A DNA stretch of 64,000 bases from positions 1,488,001 through 1,552,000 of the forward strand of contig NZ_CP077290.1 of assembly GCF_019047785.1 (NCBI RefSeq). Reading direction: 5' to 3'. The DNA comes from Enterobacter cancerogenus. Its GTDB lineage: Bacteria > Pseudomonadota > Gammaproteobacteria > Enterobacterales > Enterobacteriaceae. The translations under genes were made by a program, and so were the position numbers. The notes beneath the pieces were generated by a model. That model saw only the letters and a program-made list of their open reading frames with translations. It made no database searches and was not told the DNA's origin. Positions 25,300 through 35,167 of this stretch are shown in pieces (within the stretch, counting starts at the first letter, position 1; each line of letters begins with the position of its first letter).

Positions 25300-26363
25300 A
25301 GCAGGTTTGCGTTCTCGGCAACGGTCAGCTGGGCCGTATGCTGCGTCAGGCCGGTGAGCCGCTGGGGATTTCCGTCTGGCCCGTCGGGCTGGACGCCGAA
25401 CCGGAAGCCGTGCCGTTCCACCAGAGCGTCATTACCGCCGAGATTGAACGCTGGCCGGAAACCGCCCTGACCCGCGAACTGGCGCGCCATAATGCCTTCG
25501 TTAACCGCGATGTTTTTCCGATCATCGCCGACCGTCTGACGCAAAAACAGCTGTTCGATAAGCTCGGCCTGGCGACCGCGCCGTGGCAGCTGCTGTCTGA
25601 CAAACGCGAGTGGAATGACATTTTCGCGATGCTGGGCGAGCTGGCTATCGTTAAGCGCCGCGTGGGCGGTTACGACGGGCGCGGCCAGTGGCGACTGCGC
25701 GCCTATGAAACCGCTGAACTGCCGGAAGAGTGCTACGGCGAGTGCATCGTTGAGCAGGGCATCAACTTTAGCGGTGAAGTATCGCTGGTTGGGGCTCGCG
25801 CCCATGACGGCAGCACGGTGTTCTATCCCCTGACGCATAACCTGCATCAGGACGGCATTCTGCGCACCAGCGTGGCCTTCCCGCTGGCTAACGCCGCGCA
25901 GCAGGCGCAGGCGGAAGAGATGCTCTCTGCCATCATGCACGAGCTGGGCTACGTGGGCGTGATGGCCATGGAGTGCTTTATCACGCCGTCCGGTCTGCTG
26001 ATCAACGAGCTGGCACCGCGCGTGCACAACAGCGGCCACTGGACGCAAAACGGCGCGTCTATTAGCCAGTTTGAACTGCACCTGCGCGCCATTACCGACC
26101 TGCCGCTGCCGCAGCCGGTGGTGAACAGCCCATCGGTGATGATCAACCTGATCGGGACCGATCTGAACTACGACTGGCTGAAACTGCCGCTGGTGCATCT
26201 GCACTGGTACGATAAAGAGGTTCGACCGGGCCGTAAGGTCGGCCACCTGAACCTTAATGATTCCGATACAGACCGCCTGCGCGCGACGCTGGAAGCCATT
26301 ACCCCGCTGTTGCCGCCGGACTATGCGAGCGGCATTGTCTGGGCACAATCAAAGCTTAAGTAA
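25296..26363 (+). CDS. purK: N5-carboxyaminoimidazole ribonucleotide synthase
   Basis: A 355-residue ATP-grasp enzyme that carboxylates AIR to N5-CAIR using bicarbonate and ATP. The N-terminal [12 protein letters not shown] loop, the ATP-grasp [13 protein letters not shown] and the [28 protein letters not shown] metal-binding strand are intact. It overlaps purE by 4 bp. In E. coli an allantoin gene cluster follows; here selU follows directly. Confidence 0.97.
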   Translation: MKQVCVLGNGQLGRMLRQAGEPLGISVWPVGLDAEPEAVPFHQSVITAEIERWPETALTRELARHNAFVNRDVFPIIADRLTQKQLFDKLGLATAPWQLLSDKREWNDIFAMLGELAIVKRRVGGYDGRGQWRLRAYETAELPEECYGECIVEQGINFSGEVSLVGARAHDGSTVFYPLTHNLHQDGILRTSVAFPLANAAQQAQAEEMLSAIMHELGYVGVMAMECFITPSGLLINELAPRVHNSGHWTQNGASISQFELHLRAITDLPLPQPVVNSPSVMINLIGTDLNYDWLKLPLVHLHWYDKEVRPGRKVGHLNLNDSDTDRLRATLEAITPLLPPDYASGIVWAQSKLK

Positions 26364-26447
26364 GACATCTGCGCCGGGGAGTTGATCTTCCCCTTCCCCG
26401 GCGTACAATCCCCGCCCATTGCTGCTTAGTTTTCTTCTGGAATAACC

Positions 26448-27518
26448 ATGAACGATGGAACGGACTATCGCGCGATCCTCGCGTCCGATACCCCTTTAAT
26501 CGACGTTCGCGCGCCGATCGAATTTACCCAGGGCGCGATGCCCGCCGCCATCAACCTGCCCTTGATGGACGACGACGAGCGTGCCGCCGTCGGCACCTGC
26601 TATAAACGTCAGGGGCCGGAAGCGGCGCTTGCACTCGGTCACAGTCTGGTTGCGGGCGCAACACGCGACGAGCGGATTAACGCCTGGCGCGAGGCCAGCC
26701 TTGCCCACCCTGACGGCTATTTTTGCTGCGCGCGCGGTGGCCAGCGTTCGCATATTTCACAGGCCTGGCTGAAAGAGGCGGGTATCGACTACCCGCTGAT
26801 CCGCGGCGGCTATAAGGCCCTGCGTCAGGCCGCGATTCAGGCGACGGTCGAGCAGTCACAAAAACCGATGGTGCTTATCGGCGGCTGTACCGGAAACGGT
26901 AAAACCCTGCTGGTAAAACAGCATGCGCAGGGCATCGATCTGGAAGGGCTGGCGCATCATCGCGGCTCGTCATTTGGCCGCACCCTTACGCCGCAGCTTT
27001 CCCAGGCGAGCTTTGAAAATCACCTTGCGGTTGAGCTATTGAAAAAAGATGCCACGCGCTGGGTGCTGGAAGATGAAGGCCGGATGATTGGCTCCAACCA
27101 TCTGCCGGAGTGCCTGCGCGACCGCATGGTTGAGGCCCCGATCGCCGTCGTGGACGATCCGTTTAATATTCGCCTTGAGCGGCTGCGCGAAGAGTATTTC
27201 GACCATATGTGGGCGGACTTCTCTGCCGCCTATGGCGAAGAAGCTGGCTGGAAAGAATACAGCGAATACCTGCATCACGGGCTTTACGCTATTCGCCGTC
27301 GTCTGGGGCTGCAGCGCTATGCCGAATTGACTGCCCTGCTTGATTCCGCGTTGCTTGAACAGCATCGGACGGGCTGCACTGAGGTTCACTTTAGCTGGCT
27401 TGCGCCCCTGCTTAACGACTATTACGACCCGATGTACAGCTATCAGCTTGAGAAGAAAGCGGACAAGATTGTTTATCGCGGCACGTTCGCAGAGGTTGCG
27501 GACTGGTTGAACCGCTGA
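26448..27518 (+). CDS. selU: tRNA 2-selenouridine synthase
   Basis: A 356-residue protein (MnmH/YbbB) that replaces sulfur by selenium at the wobble 2-thiouridine of tRNAs for Lys, Glu and Gln. The N-terminal rhodanese domain (1-125) carries the catalytic Cys94 in [12 protein letters not shown]-loop at about 143-152 (GGCTGNGKT) precedes the C-terminal half. It needs selenophosphate from SelD. The gene is downstream of purK by 84 bp with its own RBS, and is followed by a REP pair. Confidence 0.94.
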   Translation: MNDGTDYRAILASDTPLIDVRAPIEFTQGAMPAAINLPLMDDDERAAVGTCYKRQGPEAALALGHSLVAGATRDERINAWREASLAHPDGYFCCARGGQRSHISQAWLKEAGIDYPLIRGGYKALRQAAIQATVEQSQKPMVLIGGCTGNGKTLLVKQHAQGIDLEGLAHHRGSSFGRTLTPQLSQASFENHLAVELLKKDATRWVLEDEGRMIGSNHLPECLRDRMVEAPIAVVDDPFNIRLERLREEYFDHMWADFSAAYGEEAGWKEYSEYLHHGLYAIRRRLGLQRYAELTALLDSALLEQHRTGCTEVHFSWLAPLLNDYYDPMYSYQLEKKADKIVYRGTFAEVADWLNR

Positions 27519-27523
27519 AAAAA

Positions 27524-27596
27524 GCCGGGTGGCGGCTGCGCCTTACCCGGCCTACGATTGCTTTTGTCGCCCCGGTAAGCGCAGCGCCACCGGGGG
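27524..27596. repeat. REP pair between selU and the porin gene
   Basis: Two inverted REP units separated by ACGATTGCTTTTGTC lie between convergent selU and the porin gene. Confidence 0.85.
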
Positions 27597-27606
27597 AACA
27601 GACGGC

Positions 27607-28752
27607 TTAGAAATCGTAACGCAGACGCACCAGGTTCATATCGCCCAGGTCGTCGGTGCTGGAGGTGAACACGTGTTCGTAATCCACGCGGAAACCATAA
27701 TCCAGCTGGAAGCTGATACCCACACCGTTGTCGATGCGCTGGTAGTTGCGGCCATTCACATACTGGATGCGATCGCCCATGAAGTAAGGCTGGATGGATT
27801 TCACCGCATACTGGCCGACCGGGAATTTATAGCCTGCGAAGTATTCAATACCCCACGCGTCACCCGCGAAATAGTTATCGGTAGAGACTTTTTTGGTGGT
27901 CAGGAAGTTCTGATACCAGCCGCCGCCTGCGGAGAAGGTCCAGTTATCCGGCGTCCAGCTCAGCGCGGTGCCGAGGATGTTTTGGTCGTAGGATTTGCTG
28001 TCGCCGTTGTCCGGGTTACGCATATCTGCGCGGGTATAGTTCCACGCCGCGCCCCAGGTCAGGTCGGTGGTCAGGTGGTAGTCCAGACCCAGTGAACCGC
28101 CGCCTTTACGTTTGTAACGCAGGCCGTTGCCTGGCAGGTATTCGCTGTCTTCAAACAGGTAGGATGCATAGATATCCGCATCGCCAACGGTTTTCTTATA
28201 TTTCAGCATTTTGCGTGAACGATAAGAGCCGTCGTAATCGCCGTTGATACCGTTACCCGGTGCCTGACCGATCATGTCGTAGTCCCAGATATCGGTTTTC
28301 GCGCCAACCACGTCGTAGTAAACGCTGTTCTGCTGGCCGAAGGTCAGCGTACCCCAGGTATCACTCTTCAGGCCGGTGTAAAGCATGCGGCGGGAGGTGT
28401 CGTTCGCGCCTTCCGCGTAGTGGTTGTCCCAGTTGAACAGCGCAGGAATGTTCACGCCCAGCTCGTAATAGCTTACCCAGCTGATGTCATCAAACAGGTA
28501 GTAATCTGCTGCGAAGCGGAAACGGGTGCCGCCGTCGAAGCCGTTACGCTTGTAGGAACCTTTGTCACCGTCGCCGGTCATCATGTTGAACTGTGGACGG
28601 ATGCTGCCGCCCACGGTGAAGTTCAGACGGCTCAGCGGATCGCCCGCCTGAGGATCTTGTTTAAGAACGGTGATTTCCGCCTGGGATGCGAAGGTGGTTA
28701 ATGCCACTGCCGCGCCGATCGTTGCCGCCAGCGCTGATTTTTTTATAGTCAT
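27607..28752 (-). CDS. Outer-membrane porin
   Basis: A 381-residue protein with a signal peptide (ending FASQA) and alternating beta-strand sequence rich in Tyr, Trp and Gly. The C-terminus RLRYDF ends in the Phe required by the BAM complex. It belongs to the general Gram-negative porin superfamily, but the sequence is not OmpC, OmpF or PhoE, and I cannot name the substrate. E. coli K-12 has other genes at this place. Its upstream region carries a 14-bp palindrome and a 13-bp direct repeat, which suggest specific regulation rather than constitutive expression. Confidence 0.85.
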   Translation of the reverse strand: MTIKKSALAATIGAAVALTTFASQAEITVLKQDPQAGDPLSRLNFTVGGSIRPQFNMMTGDGDKGSYKRNGFDGGTRFRFAADYYLFDDISWVSYYELGVNIPALFNWDNHYAEGANDTSRRMLYTGLKSDTWGTLTFGQQNSVYYDVVGAKTDIWDYDMIGQAPGNGINGDYDGSYRSRKMLKYKKTVGDADIYASYLFEDSEYLPGNGLRYKRKGGGSLGLDYHLTTDLTWGAAWNYTRADMRNPDNGDSKSYDQNILGTALSWTPDNWTFSAGGGWYQNFLTTKKVSTDNYFAGDAWGIEYFAGYKFPVGQYAVKSIQPYFMGDRIQYVNGRNYQRIDNGVGISFQLDYGFRVDYEHVFTSSTDDLGDMNLVRLRYDF

Positions 28753-28775
28753 TATTTTTCCTTGATAGACACGCT

Positions 28776-28887
28776 GCTAAATATTTAGCTGGTGAATATT
28801 AACCGGAAATAATCGAGCTGTGTGGGCAGGTTTTTAATGATTTGTGCTACTAAATGCGTGGGTATTATCGTTTCGTGCTACCAAATG
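28776..28887 (-). promoter_or_regulatory. Putative control region of the porin gene
   Basis: GCTAAATATTTAGC at 28776-28789 is a perfect 14-bp palindrome. GTGCTACTAAATG (28844-28856) and GTGCTACCAAATG (28875-28887) are near-identical direct repeats 31 bp apart, three helical turns. They lie just upstream of the porin start and look like regulator sites; the regulator is unknown. Confidence 0.5.
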
Positions 28888-28934
28888 ATTACACACCAGC
28901 ATATAAACCGGTGCGTAATCATCACAACGCTAAA

Positions 28935-31349
28935 CTAACTGACAAACTGGCGGAACAGCGCCTTGCCTTTCAGCAGCCGCGTCCCGAGCCAGCCACCGCA
29001 CAATGAAAGCAGGATCGCACCGCTCAGGGGCAGGATGACCCACAAACGCCAGTCCGGCTCCCAGGGGAAATCAAAGACCCTGGTCTGGAGCACCGCCAGC
29101 GCCGTCTCCGCGCCGATGGCCGCCACCAGCCCGGCCACCAGTCCGAGCAAGGCGAACTCGCTCCACAGCGTGGCGCGCAGCAGCCGCTTACCGGCCCCCA
29201 GCGTGCGGTAGACTACCAGCTCCTGATGCCGCTGGCGCATGCCGACCTGCACCTGGGCCAGCAGCAACAGCACGCCGCAAATCGTCACCAGCACCACCAT
29301 CACCTCCAGCGCACGGCTCACCTGCTCCAGCACCTGCCCTACCTGCTTAAGGATCGCACCGATATCCAGCAGGCTCACCGTCGGGAACTCCCGGTTAAGC
29401 TGGGTCAGCATGCCGTTGCCATTCTCCCAGCGGAAGCTGGTCAGCCAGCTCTGCGGCTGACCGTCGAGGGCACCCGTCGGGAAGATAAAGAAGAAATTGG
29501 GCCGCAGGCTTTCCCAGTCGACCTTGCGCAGGCTGGTCACGCTGGCGCTGAAGTCCTGCGTGTCGCCGGTGAAGGTCACGCGATCCCCCAGCTTCACGTT
29601 CAGGCGCTTCGCCAGCCCCTCTTCCATCGACACCTCGCCCGCTTTCGGCGGCCAGGTGCCGGCGGTAATCGGGTTATGGTCCGGGCGTTTATCCTGCCAG
29701 GTCAGGTTCAGCTCGCGGTTAAGCGATTCATCCTTATTGCCGTCAGTCGACTGACCATTAATTTGCGTCAGACGCGCGCGAACGATCGGGTAGAACGCCT
29801 CCGGCACGATCTGATGCTCAGCGAGGAAGCCTTTCAGCGGCGTCACCTGCTCGGGGGCAATGTTGATCAGGAAATAGTTCGGGCTTTCCGGCGGAAGCTG
29901 CTGCTGCCAGCGATCCAGCAGATCGCCACGCAGTACCAAAAGCAGCGCCAGCAGCATAAACGACAGCGAAAATGCCGACAGCTGGCTGAGCGTGGACCAC
30001 GGCTGATGCAGCAGACGGTTAACCGCCAGCCGCACTGGCAGGGATTTTACCGTGAGTTTTTTCATTACCTTCAGCAGTAGCCAGCCCACCACACCGCACA
30101 GCAGCGCCAGCACCACCGCGCCCGCCAGAACGGCCCACAGCAGCGTGCTGCCGCCCATCAGCCAGGCCAGCAGGCCAACCGCCACGGCGATGATCACCGG
30201 CAGGTAAAACCTCAGCGGCCAGACGTTCGCCACCGCATCGCGGCGCAGCACGCGCAGCGGTTGAGTGGCAAGCAGCAGCCGGTACGGACGCAGCCCCACC
30301 AGCAGGGAAATCACGGTCATCGCGCCAATGGCCCACAGCCACGGCCAGAGGCTGGCGGGGGGCAGCGCGGCTGGCAGCACCGGTTTGAGCAGCACCATCA
30401 GCAGCTTTTCAAACAGCAGGCCTATTGCCCCGCCGGTAACAGCAGACAGCGCCAGCACCATCAGCCACTGGCCGACGATCAGCCTGCGCAGTTGCGCCCT
30501 GCCCGCCCCCAATGTTTTGAGGATCGCCACTAAATCGTAACGGCTGCGGCAGTAGTGCCCCATCGCCACGGCAACCGCCGCGACGGCTAGCAGCAGGGTT
30601 AACAGCGCCGAAAGCAGCAGGAACTGCTGGGAACGTTCGAGGGATTTACCCAGCGCCCCGTCGTCCTGTTCCAGCCCGTACCAGCGGTGTTCCGGCTTGA
30701 GCTGCGGCAACAGCCATTTTTCATAGGCCTCAAGCTGGGCAGGCGTGCCGCCGAACTTGTAGCGCCAGGTGACGCGGCTCCCCGGCTGAACGGCGTGGGT
30801 TTTCGCCACATCCGCGGTGCTCATCAGCAGGCGCGGCGCAAGCTGGAACGGGTTAAAGCCGGAGTCAGGCTCCTGGACCACCTCCCCGGCAATGGTCAGC
30901 GTGGCATCGCCTACGTCAATGCTGTCGCCGGTTTTCAGATTCAGTAAGGCCATCAGGCGCGGGGCGAGCAGCACCGTACCGGGCGTCGGTTTGAGCCCGG
31001 GCGGATTGGTCTGCAACTCGCCGTACATCGGATAGATATCATCCACCGCTTTGACGCTGGCGAGCTGCGGGGTATCGCCCGCGAAGGTCATGGTCTGGAA
31101 AGTGATCTGCTCGCCAACCTTCAGCCCTGTCCTGCGCGCTTCGTCAATCCATGCGGAGGAGACCGGGCGCGAGCTTTGCAGCGCCCTGTCGCCCGCCATA
31201 AATTCGCGGCTTTGCTGGCTTAACCCTTTTTCCATGCGGTCGCTGACGCTGCCGAGCGCCAGCACGCACGCCACCGCCAGGCTTAACGCCAGCCAGACAA
31301 TCAGCAGCGACGGCGAGCGCCATTCGCGCCAGAACCAGCGGGCAATCAT
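28935..31349 (-). CDS. ybbP: ABC transporter permease YbbP (FtsX-like)
   Basis: An 804-residue inner-membrane protein, exactly the length of E. coli YbbP. It has the FtsX/MacB-type architecture: an N-terminal membrane anchor, large periplasmic domains and two clusters of membrane segments around residues 240-430 and 680-800. It forms a transporter with the ATPase YbbA, encoded just upstream with a 4-bp overlap. Together with TesA they have been linked to export or turnover of lipid-like or hydrophobic compounds; the substrate is not established. Confidence 0.94.
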   Translation of the reverse strand: MIARWFWREWRSPSLLIVWLALSLAVACVLALGSVSDRMEKGLSQQSREFMAGDRALQSSRPVSSAWIDEARRTGLKVGEQITFQTMTFAGDTPQLASVKAVDDIYPMYGELQTNPPGLKPTPGTVLLAPRLMALLNLKTGDSIDVGDATLTIAGEVVQEPDSGFNPFQLAPRLLMSTADVAKTHAVQPGSRVTWRYKFGGTPAQLEAYEKWLLPQLKPEHRWYGLEQDDGALGKSLERSQQFLLLSALLTLLLAVAAVAVAMGHYCRSRYDLVAILKTLGAGRAQLRRLIVGQWLMVLALSAVTGGAIGLLFEKLLMVLLKPVLPAALPPASLWPWLWAIGAMTVISLLVGLRPYRLLLATQPLRVLRRDAVANVWPLRFYLPVIIAVAVGLLAWLMGGSTLLWAVLAGAVVLALLCGVVGWLLLKVMKKLTVKSLPVRLAVNRLLHQPWSTLSQLSAFSLSFMLLALLLVLRGDLLDRWQQQLPPESPNYFLINIAPEQVTPLKGFLAEHQIVPEAFYPIVRARLTQINGQSTDGNKDESLNRELNLTWQDKRPDHNPITAGTWPPKAGEVSMEEGLAKRLNVKLGDRVTFTGDTQDFSASVTSLRKVDWESLRPNFFFIFPTGALDGQPQSWLTSFRWENGNGMLTQLNREFPTVSLLDIGAILKQVGQVLEQVSRALEVMVVLVTICGVLLLLAQVQVGMRQRHQELVVYRTLGAGKRLLRATLWSEFALLGLVAGLVAAIGAETALAVLQTRVFDFPWEPDWRLWVILPLSGAILLSLCGGWLGTRLLKGKALFRQFVS

Positions 31350-32032
31350 GCTTCCTCCTGAAGAATACCGTTCACCAGACGCAGGCGTCGGTCGCAGCGC
31401 GCGGCCAGCTGCGGATCGTGCGTCACCAGAATCAGGGTCGTGCCGTGTTCACGGTTGAGCGAAAAAAGCAGATCGGCAATTTTGTCCCCGGTTTTGCGGT
31501 CCAGGTTGCCGGTCGGTTCATCGGCAAAAAGCACCTCCGGGCGACCGTTGAAGGCGCGCGCCAGGGCGACACGCTGTTGTTCACCGCCGGAAAGCTGGGC
31601 CGGAAGATGATCGAGACGTTTTCCCAGCCCCAACTGCTCAAGCAGCGCTTTGGCGTGATCGCGACTCTCGCGGGTGTTTTCGCCACGCAGCAGCCCCGGC
31701 AGTTCGACGTTTTCCAGGGCGTTCAGCGTCGGGATAAGCATGAAGGACTGAAAGACAAACCCGATATGCCGGGCACGCAGCGCGGCGCGCGCCTCTTCAT
31801 CAAACTGGTGCAACGGCTGCCCAACCAGATTGACCTCACCGCTACTGCCGTCGTCCAGCCCGGCTAAAATCGCCAGCAGCGTGGACTTACCGGAACCGGA
31901 TTCGCCAATCAGCGCGATGGTTTCAGCGCGTTTGACAACGAGTTCAACTCCGGTAAGGATGGAAAGCTCGTGTTCCCCCTGACCGACGGACTTCTCAAGA
32001 CGATGAACTTCAACAATGTTTTCCGCTGGCAT
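31346..32032 (-). CDS. ybbA: ABC transporter ATPase YbbA
   Basis: A 228-residue LolD/MacB-type ATPase. Walker A is GESGSGKST, the signature LSGGEQQRVALARAF, Walker B LFADEPTGNLD, and the switch His is in VTHDPQL. It partners YbbP, whose gene overlaps by 4 bp. Its start at 32032 lies inside the first codons of divergent tesA: the two coding regions overlap head to head by 30 bp, as they do in E. coli. Confidence 0.95.
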   Translation of the reverse strand: MPAENIVEVHRLEKSVGQGEHELSILTGVELVVKRAETIALIGESGSGKSTLLAILAGLDDGSSGEVNLVGQPLHQFDEEARAALRARHIGFVFQSFMLIPTLNALENVELPGLLRGENTRESRDHAKALLEQLGLGKRLDHLPAQLSGGEQQRVALARAFNGRPEVLFADEPTGNLDRKTGDKIADLLFSLNREHGTTLILVTHDPQLAARCDRRLRLVNGILQEEA

Positions 32033-32626
32033 TTGCCCTTCCTGTTTTTGATTCTGTTGACCTTCCGCGCGGCGGCAGCGGACACATTACTTATTCTGGG
32101 TGACAGCCTGAGCGCAGGCTATCGTATGGCGGCCAGTGCGGCCTGGCCTGCGCTGCTCAATGACAAATGGCAGAGTCAGACCACCGTCGTGAACGGCAGC
32201 ATCAGTGGCGATACCTCACAGCAGGGGCTGTCGCGCCTGCCCGCGCTGCTCAAACAGCATCAGCCGCGCTGGGTGCTGGTGGAGCTGGGCGGCAACGATG
32301 GTCTGCGCGGTTTCCAGCCTCAGCAGACGGAACACACCCTGCGCACCATTCTGCAGGAGATCAAGGCGGCTAACGCCCAACCCCTGCTGATGCAAATTCG
32401 CCTGCCCGCAAACTACGGTCGTCGGTATAATGAAGCCTTTAGCGCGATTTACCCTAAGCTTGCCAAAGAGTTTGATATTCCGCTGCTGCCATTTTTCATG
32501 GAAGAGGTCTATCTCAAACCCCAATGGATGCAGGACGACGGTATTCACCCCAATCGCGATGCTCAGCCGTTTATTGCCGACTGGATGGCAACGCGACTGG
32601 CTCCTTTAGTTAAACATGACTCCTAA
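32003..32626 (+). CDS. tesA: Periplasmic acyl-CoA thioesterase I / lysophospholipase L1
   Basis: A 207-residue SGNH hydrolase. The signal peptide ends RAAAADT. The catalytic blocks are GDSLSAGYR (nucleophile Ser), NGSISGD, GGNDGLRG, and the Asp/His pair in DDGIHPN. It hydrolyses acyl thioesters and lysophospholipids. The start MNFNNVFRWHLPF at 32003 is the conserved N-terminus. The 5' ends of tesA and ybbA overlap. ybbO overlaps its 3' end by 11 bp. Confidence 0.96.
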   Translation: MNFNNVFRWHLPFLFLILLTFRAAAADTLLILGDSLSAGYRMAASAAWPALLNDKWQSQTTVVNGSISGDTSQQGLSRLPALLKQHQPRWVLVELGGNDGLRGFQPQQTEHTLRTILQEIKAANAQPLLMQIRLPANYGRRYNEAFSAIYPKLAKEFDIPLLPFFMEEVYLKPQWMQDDGIHPNRDAQPFIADWMATRLAPLVKHDS

Positions 32627-33425
32627 TTCAGCGGAGATCCTGACAGGTAAAGTTATGCAAAAATCGGTCTTAATTACAGGATGTTCCAGCGGAATCGGCC
32701 TTGAAAGCGCGCTCGAACTGAAGCGCCAGGGATTTTGGGTGCTGGCCGCCTGCCGCAAACCTGAGGACGTAGCACGGATGACAGGCATGGGACTGACCGG
32801 CATTCTGCTGGACCTGGACTCCCCCGAGAGCATTGAACGTGCCGCAGATGACGTAATCGCCCTGACCGACAACCGTCTGTTCGGCCTGTTCAATAATGCC
32901 GGTTACGGCGTTTACGGCCCGCTGCAGACCATTTCCCGCGAACAGCTCGAGCAGCAATTTTCCGCCAACTTCTTCGGCATACATCAGCTGACAATGCGCC
33001 TGCTTCCGGCAATGCTGCCGCACGGGGAGGGTCGCATCGTGATGACCTCCTCGGTGATGGGGCTGATATCTACCCCCGGACGTGGCGCCTACGCCGCCAG
33101 CAAATATGCGCTGGAAGCCTGGTCCGATGCGCTGCGCATGGAGCTGCGCCACAGCGGGATCAAGGTCAGCCTGATCGAGCCAGGCCCCATCCGCACCCGT
33201 TTTACCGATAACGTTAACCAGACGCAGTCGGATAAACCGGTCGAAAACCCCGGGATCGCCGCACGTTTTACGCTCGGGCCGGAAGCGGTTGTCGCGAAAG
33301 TGCGCCATGCTTTTGAGAGTGACAGACCGAAAATGCGCTATCCGGTAACGCTGGTGACACACGCCGTTGGCTGGTTAAAACGCCTGCTGCCGGGCCGAAT
33401 GATGGACAAAATTTTACACGGCTGA
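32616..33425 (+). CDS. ybbO: Short-chain dehydrogenase YbbO (aldehyde reductase)
   Basis: A 269-residue NADP-dependent short-chain dehydrogenase, the same length as E. coli YbbO. The cofactor motif is TGCSSGIG, the structural NNAG is in LFNNAGYG, and the catalytic Ser-Tyr-Lys triad is in MTSSVMG and YAASKYALEAW. The E. coli enzyme reduces medium- and long-chain aldehydes. I kept the long N-terminus, which overlaps tesA by 11 bp; an internal ATG at 32655 would also leave a complete fold. Confidence 0.92.
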   Translation: MTPNSAEILTGKVMQKSVLITGCSSGIGLESALELKRQGFWVLAACRKPEDVARMTGMGLTGILLDLDSPESIERAADDVIALTDNRLFGLFNNAGYGVYGPLQTISREQLEQQFSANFFGIHQLTMRLLPAMLPHGEGRIVMTSSVMGLISTPGRGAYAASKYALEAWSDALRMELRHSGIKVSLIEPGPIRTRFTDNVNQTQSDKPVENPGIAARFTLGPEAVVAKVRHAFESDRPKMRYPVTLVTHAVGWLKRLLPGRMMDKILHG

Positions 33426-33483
33426 GTTGAAGCGTCGCCGCTGACCCCCATGTAAAGTACAAACCGATAAAAGAGAATGCCGT

Positions 33484-34338
33484 ATGTCCGTACAGAATAT
33501 CGTCAATATTACTGAAGCAAACCTGCACCAGACGCTCGAACAGTCGATGACTAAACCGGTGCTGTTCTACTTCTGGTCTGAACGCAGCCAGCACTGCCTT
33601 GAGCTGACGCCTGTCCTTGAGCGTCTCGCCGCGCAGTACAATGGTCAGTTCATTCTGGCAAAACTCGATTGCGACGCAGAGCAGATGGTGGCCTCACAGT
33701 TTGGCCTGCGCGCGATCCCAACGGTGTATCTGTTCCAGAACGGCCAGCCTGTTGACGGGTTCCAGGGCCCGCAGCCAGAAGAGGCGATCCGCGCCCTGCT
33801 GGATAAAGTGCTGCCGCGTGAAGAAGAGCTGAAAGCGCAGGAAGCCATGGCGCTGATGCAGGACGGCAAATACGACGAGGCGCTGCCGCTGCTGAAAGAG
33901 GCGTGGCAGTTGTCGAACCAGGAGAGCCAGATTGGCCTGCTGCTGGCGGAAACGCAGATTGCCCTGCACCGTTCAGAAGACGCCGAAGCGGTGCTGAAAA
34001 CCATTCCACTGCAGGACCAGGATACCCGCTATCAGGGACTGGTGGCGCAGATCGAGCTGCTGAAACAGGCGGCAGATACCCCTGAGATCCAGCAGCTTCA
34101 ACAGCAGGTTGCCGACAACCCGGCCGATGCTGCCCTTGCCAGCCAGCTTGCGCTGCAGTTACATCAGGTGGGCCGTAACGAAGAGGCGCTGGCGCTGCTG
34201 TTCGGCCATCTGAAACAAGATCTGGGTGCTGCAGACGGCCAGGCGCGTAAGATGTTCCAGGAGATCCTCGCCGCGCTGGGTACCGGCGACGCGCTGGCAT
34301 CAACCTATCGCCGTCAGCTGTATGCCCTGCTCTACTGA
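33484..34338 (+). CDS. cnoX: Chaperedoxin CnoX (YbbN)
   Basis: A 284-residue protein. The N-terminal thioredoxin domain (1-110) has SQHC in place of the CXXC active site. The C-terminal half is TPR-like helical repeats ([22 protein letters not shown]...). CnoX protects proteins from hypochlorous-acid-induced aggregation and hands them to GroEL and DnaK; it is also known to engage GroEL in quality control. The single remaining Cys of the site is conserved, as in E. coli. A REP element follows. Confidence 0.95.
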   Translation: MSVQNIVNITEANLHQTLEQSMTKPVLFYFWSERSQHCLELTPVLERLAAQYNGQFILAKLDCDAEQMVASQFGLRAIPTVYLFQNGQPVDGFQGPQPEEAIRALLDKVLPREEELKAQEAMALMQDGKYDEALPLLKEAWQLSNQESQIGLLLAETQIALHRSEDAEAVLKTIPLQDQDTRYQGLVAQIELLKQAADTPEIQQLQQQVADNPADAALASQLALQLHQVGRNEEALALLFGHLKQDLGAADGQARKMFQEILAALGTGDALASTYRRQLYALLY

Positions 34339-34346
34339 TAAAAAAA

Positions 34347-34376
34347 GCCCGGTGGCGCTGTGCTTACCGGGCCTAC
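34347..34376. repeat. Single REP unit between cnoX and fetB
   Basis: GCCCGGTGGCGCTGTGCTTACCGGGCCTAC lies between the convergent genes cnoX and fetB. Confidence 0.8.
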
Positions 34377-34384
34377 CTTTTCTC

Positions 34385-35167
34385 TCAGCGCGTCTCTTTC
34401 AACTGCGTCACCACCAGCTGATGGCGCGCGTTGTAAAACTTCCGATAGGTTAAGTAGCAAGCGATGATGGTCGACAGGCTCGCCGTCGAGAGCAGCATGA
34501 AGGTCACCATAATCTGATACTTGATCGCCTTGACCGGGTCGATCCCCGCGAAGATCAGCCCCGACATCATGCCGGGCAAACTGACCAACCCGACCGTTTT
34601 GGCCGAATCCACCGTCGGGATAAGCGATGATCGAATGCTATCCCGAATCAGCCGCGCCGACGCCATTTTGGGCGTTGCCCCGAGGCTTAGCTTCTCCTGA
34701 ATCTGCTGCTGCTCGCTGCTAAAGCGCTGACCCAGATTGTTATAGCACAGCCCAACCGCCACCATCGCGTTGCCGGCGATCATCCCGGAAATGGGTATGA
34801 CCTGCATCGGGGTGAACTCAATCGAGCCGGACAGCACCAGTACTGCCAGCGTCAGGGCGGTGCCGGTGGCGATCGCGATAAACGACGAGAGAAATGCCTT
34901 ATCAATATACTTGCTGCGCTTTTGCGCGTTCCATGCCGCGTTGAAGCAGATAAACAGCACCATCAGCAGCGTGAGTACCGCGTGGTTAACGTTGAAAATG
35001 TACTTCAGCACATAGCCGACAATGATGAGCTGGATAATCGCGCGGCAAATACTCCACAGAATATCTTTCTCCAGCCCCAGTTTTTCCCGGTAGCTGACCA
35101 CGATCGCCACCAGTACCAGCAGCATCGAAAACGCCAACGATTCGTTGGTAATGTTATGCTCGCCCAC
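34385..35167 (-). CDS. fetB: Iron exporter permease FetB
   Basis: A 260-residue inner-membrane protein with about seven membrane segments and the conserved LGATPKMASARLIRDSIRS and TVGLVSLPGMMSGLIFAG blocks of the FetB (UPF0014) family. With FetA it exports excess iron and raises resistance to oxidative stress. The GTG start at 35167 matches the E. coli N-terminus (xEHNITNESLA); the open frame continues upstream inside fetA. It overlaps fetA by 14 bp. Confidence 0.94.
   Translation of the reverse strand: MGEHNITNESLAFSMLLVLVAIVVSYREKLGLEKDILWSICRAIIQLIIVGYVLKYIFNVNHAVLTLLMVLFICFNAAWNAQKRSKYIDKAFLSSFIAIATGTALTLAVLVLSGSIEFTPMQVIPISGMIAGNAMVAVGLCYNNLGQRFSSEQQQIQEKLSLGATPKMASARLIRDSIRSSLIPTVDSAKTVGLVSLPGMMSGLIFAGIDPVKAIKYQIMVTFMLLSTASLSTIIACYLTYRKFYNARHQLVVTQLKETR

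Noticed and set aside
25224..26348. A 374-codon open frame opposite purK
   Set aside because: Shadow of purK; composition typical of antisense frames.
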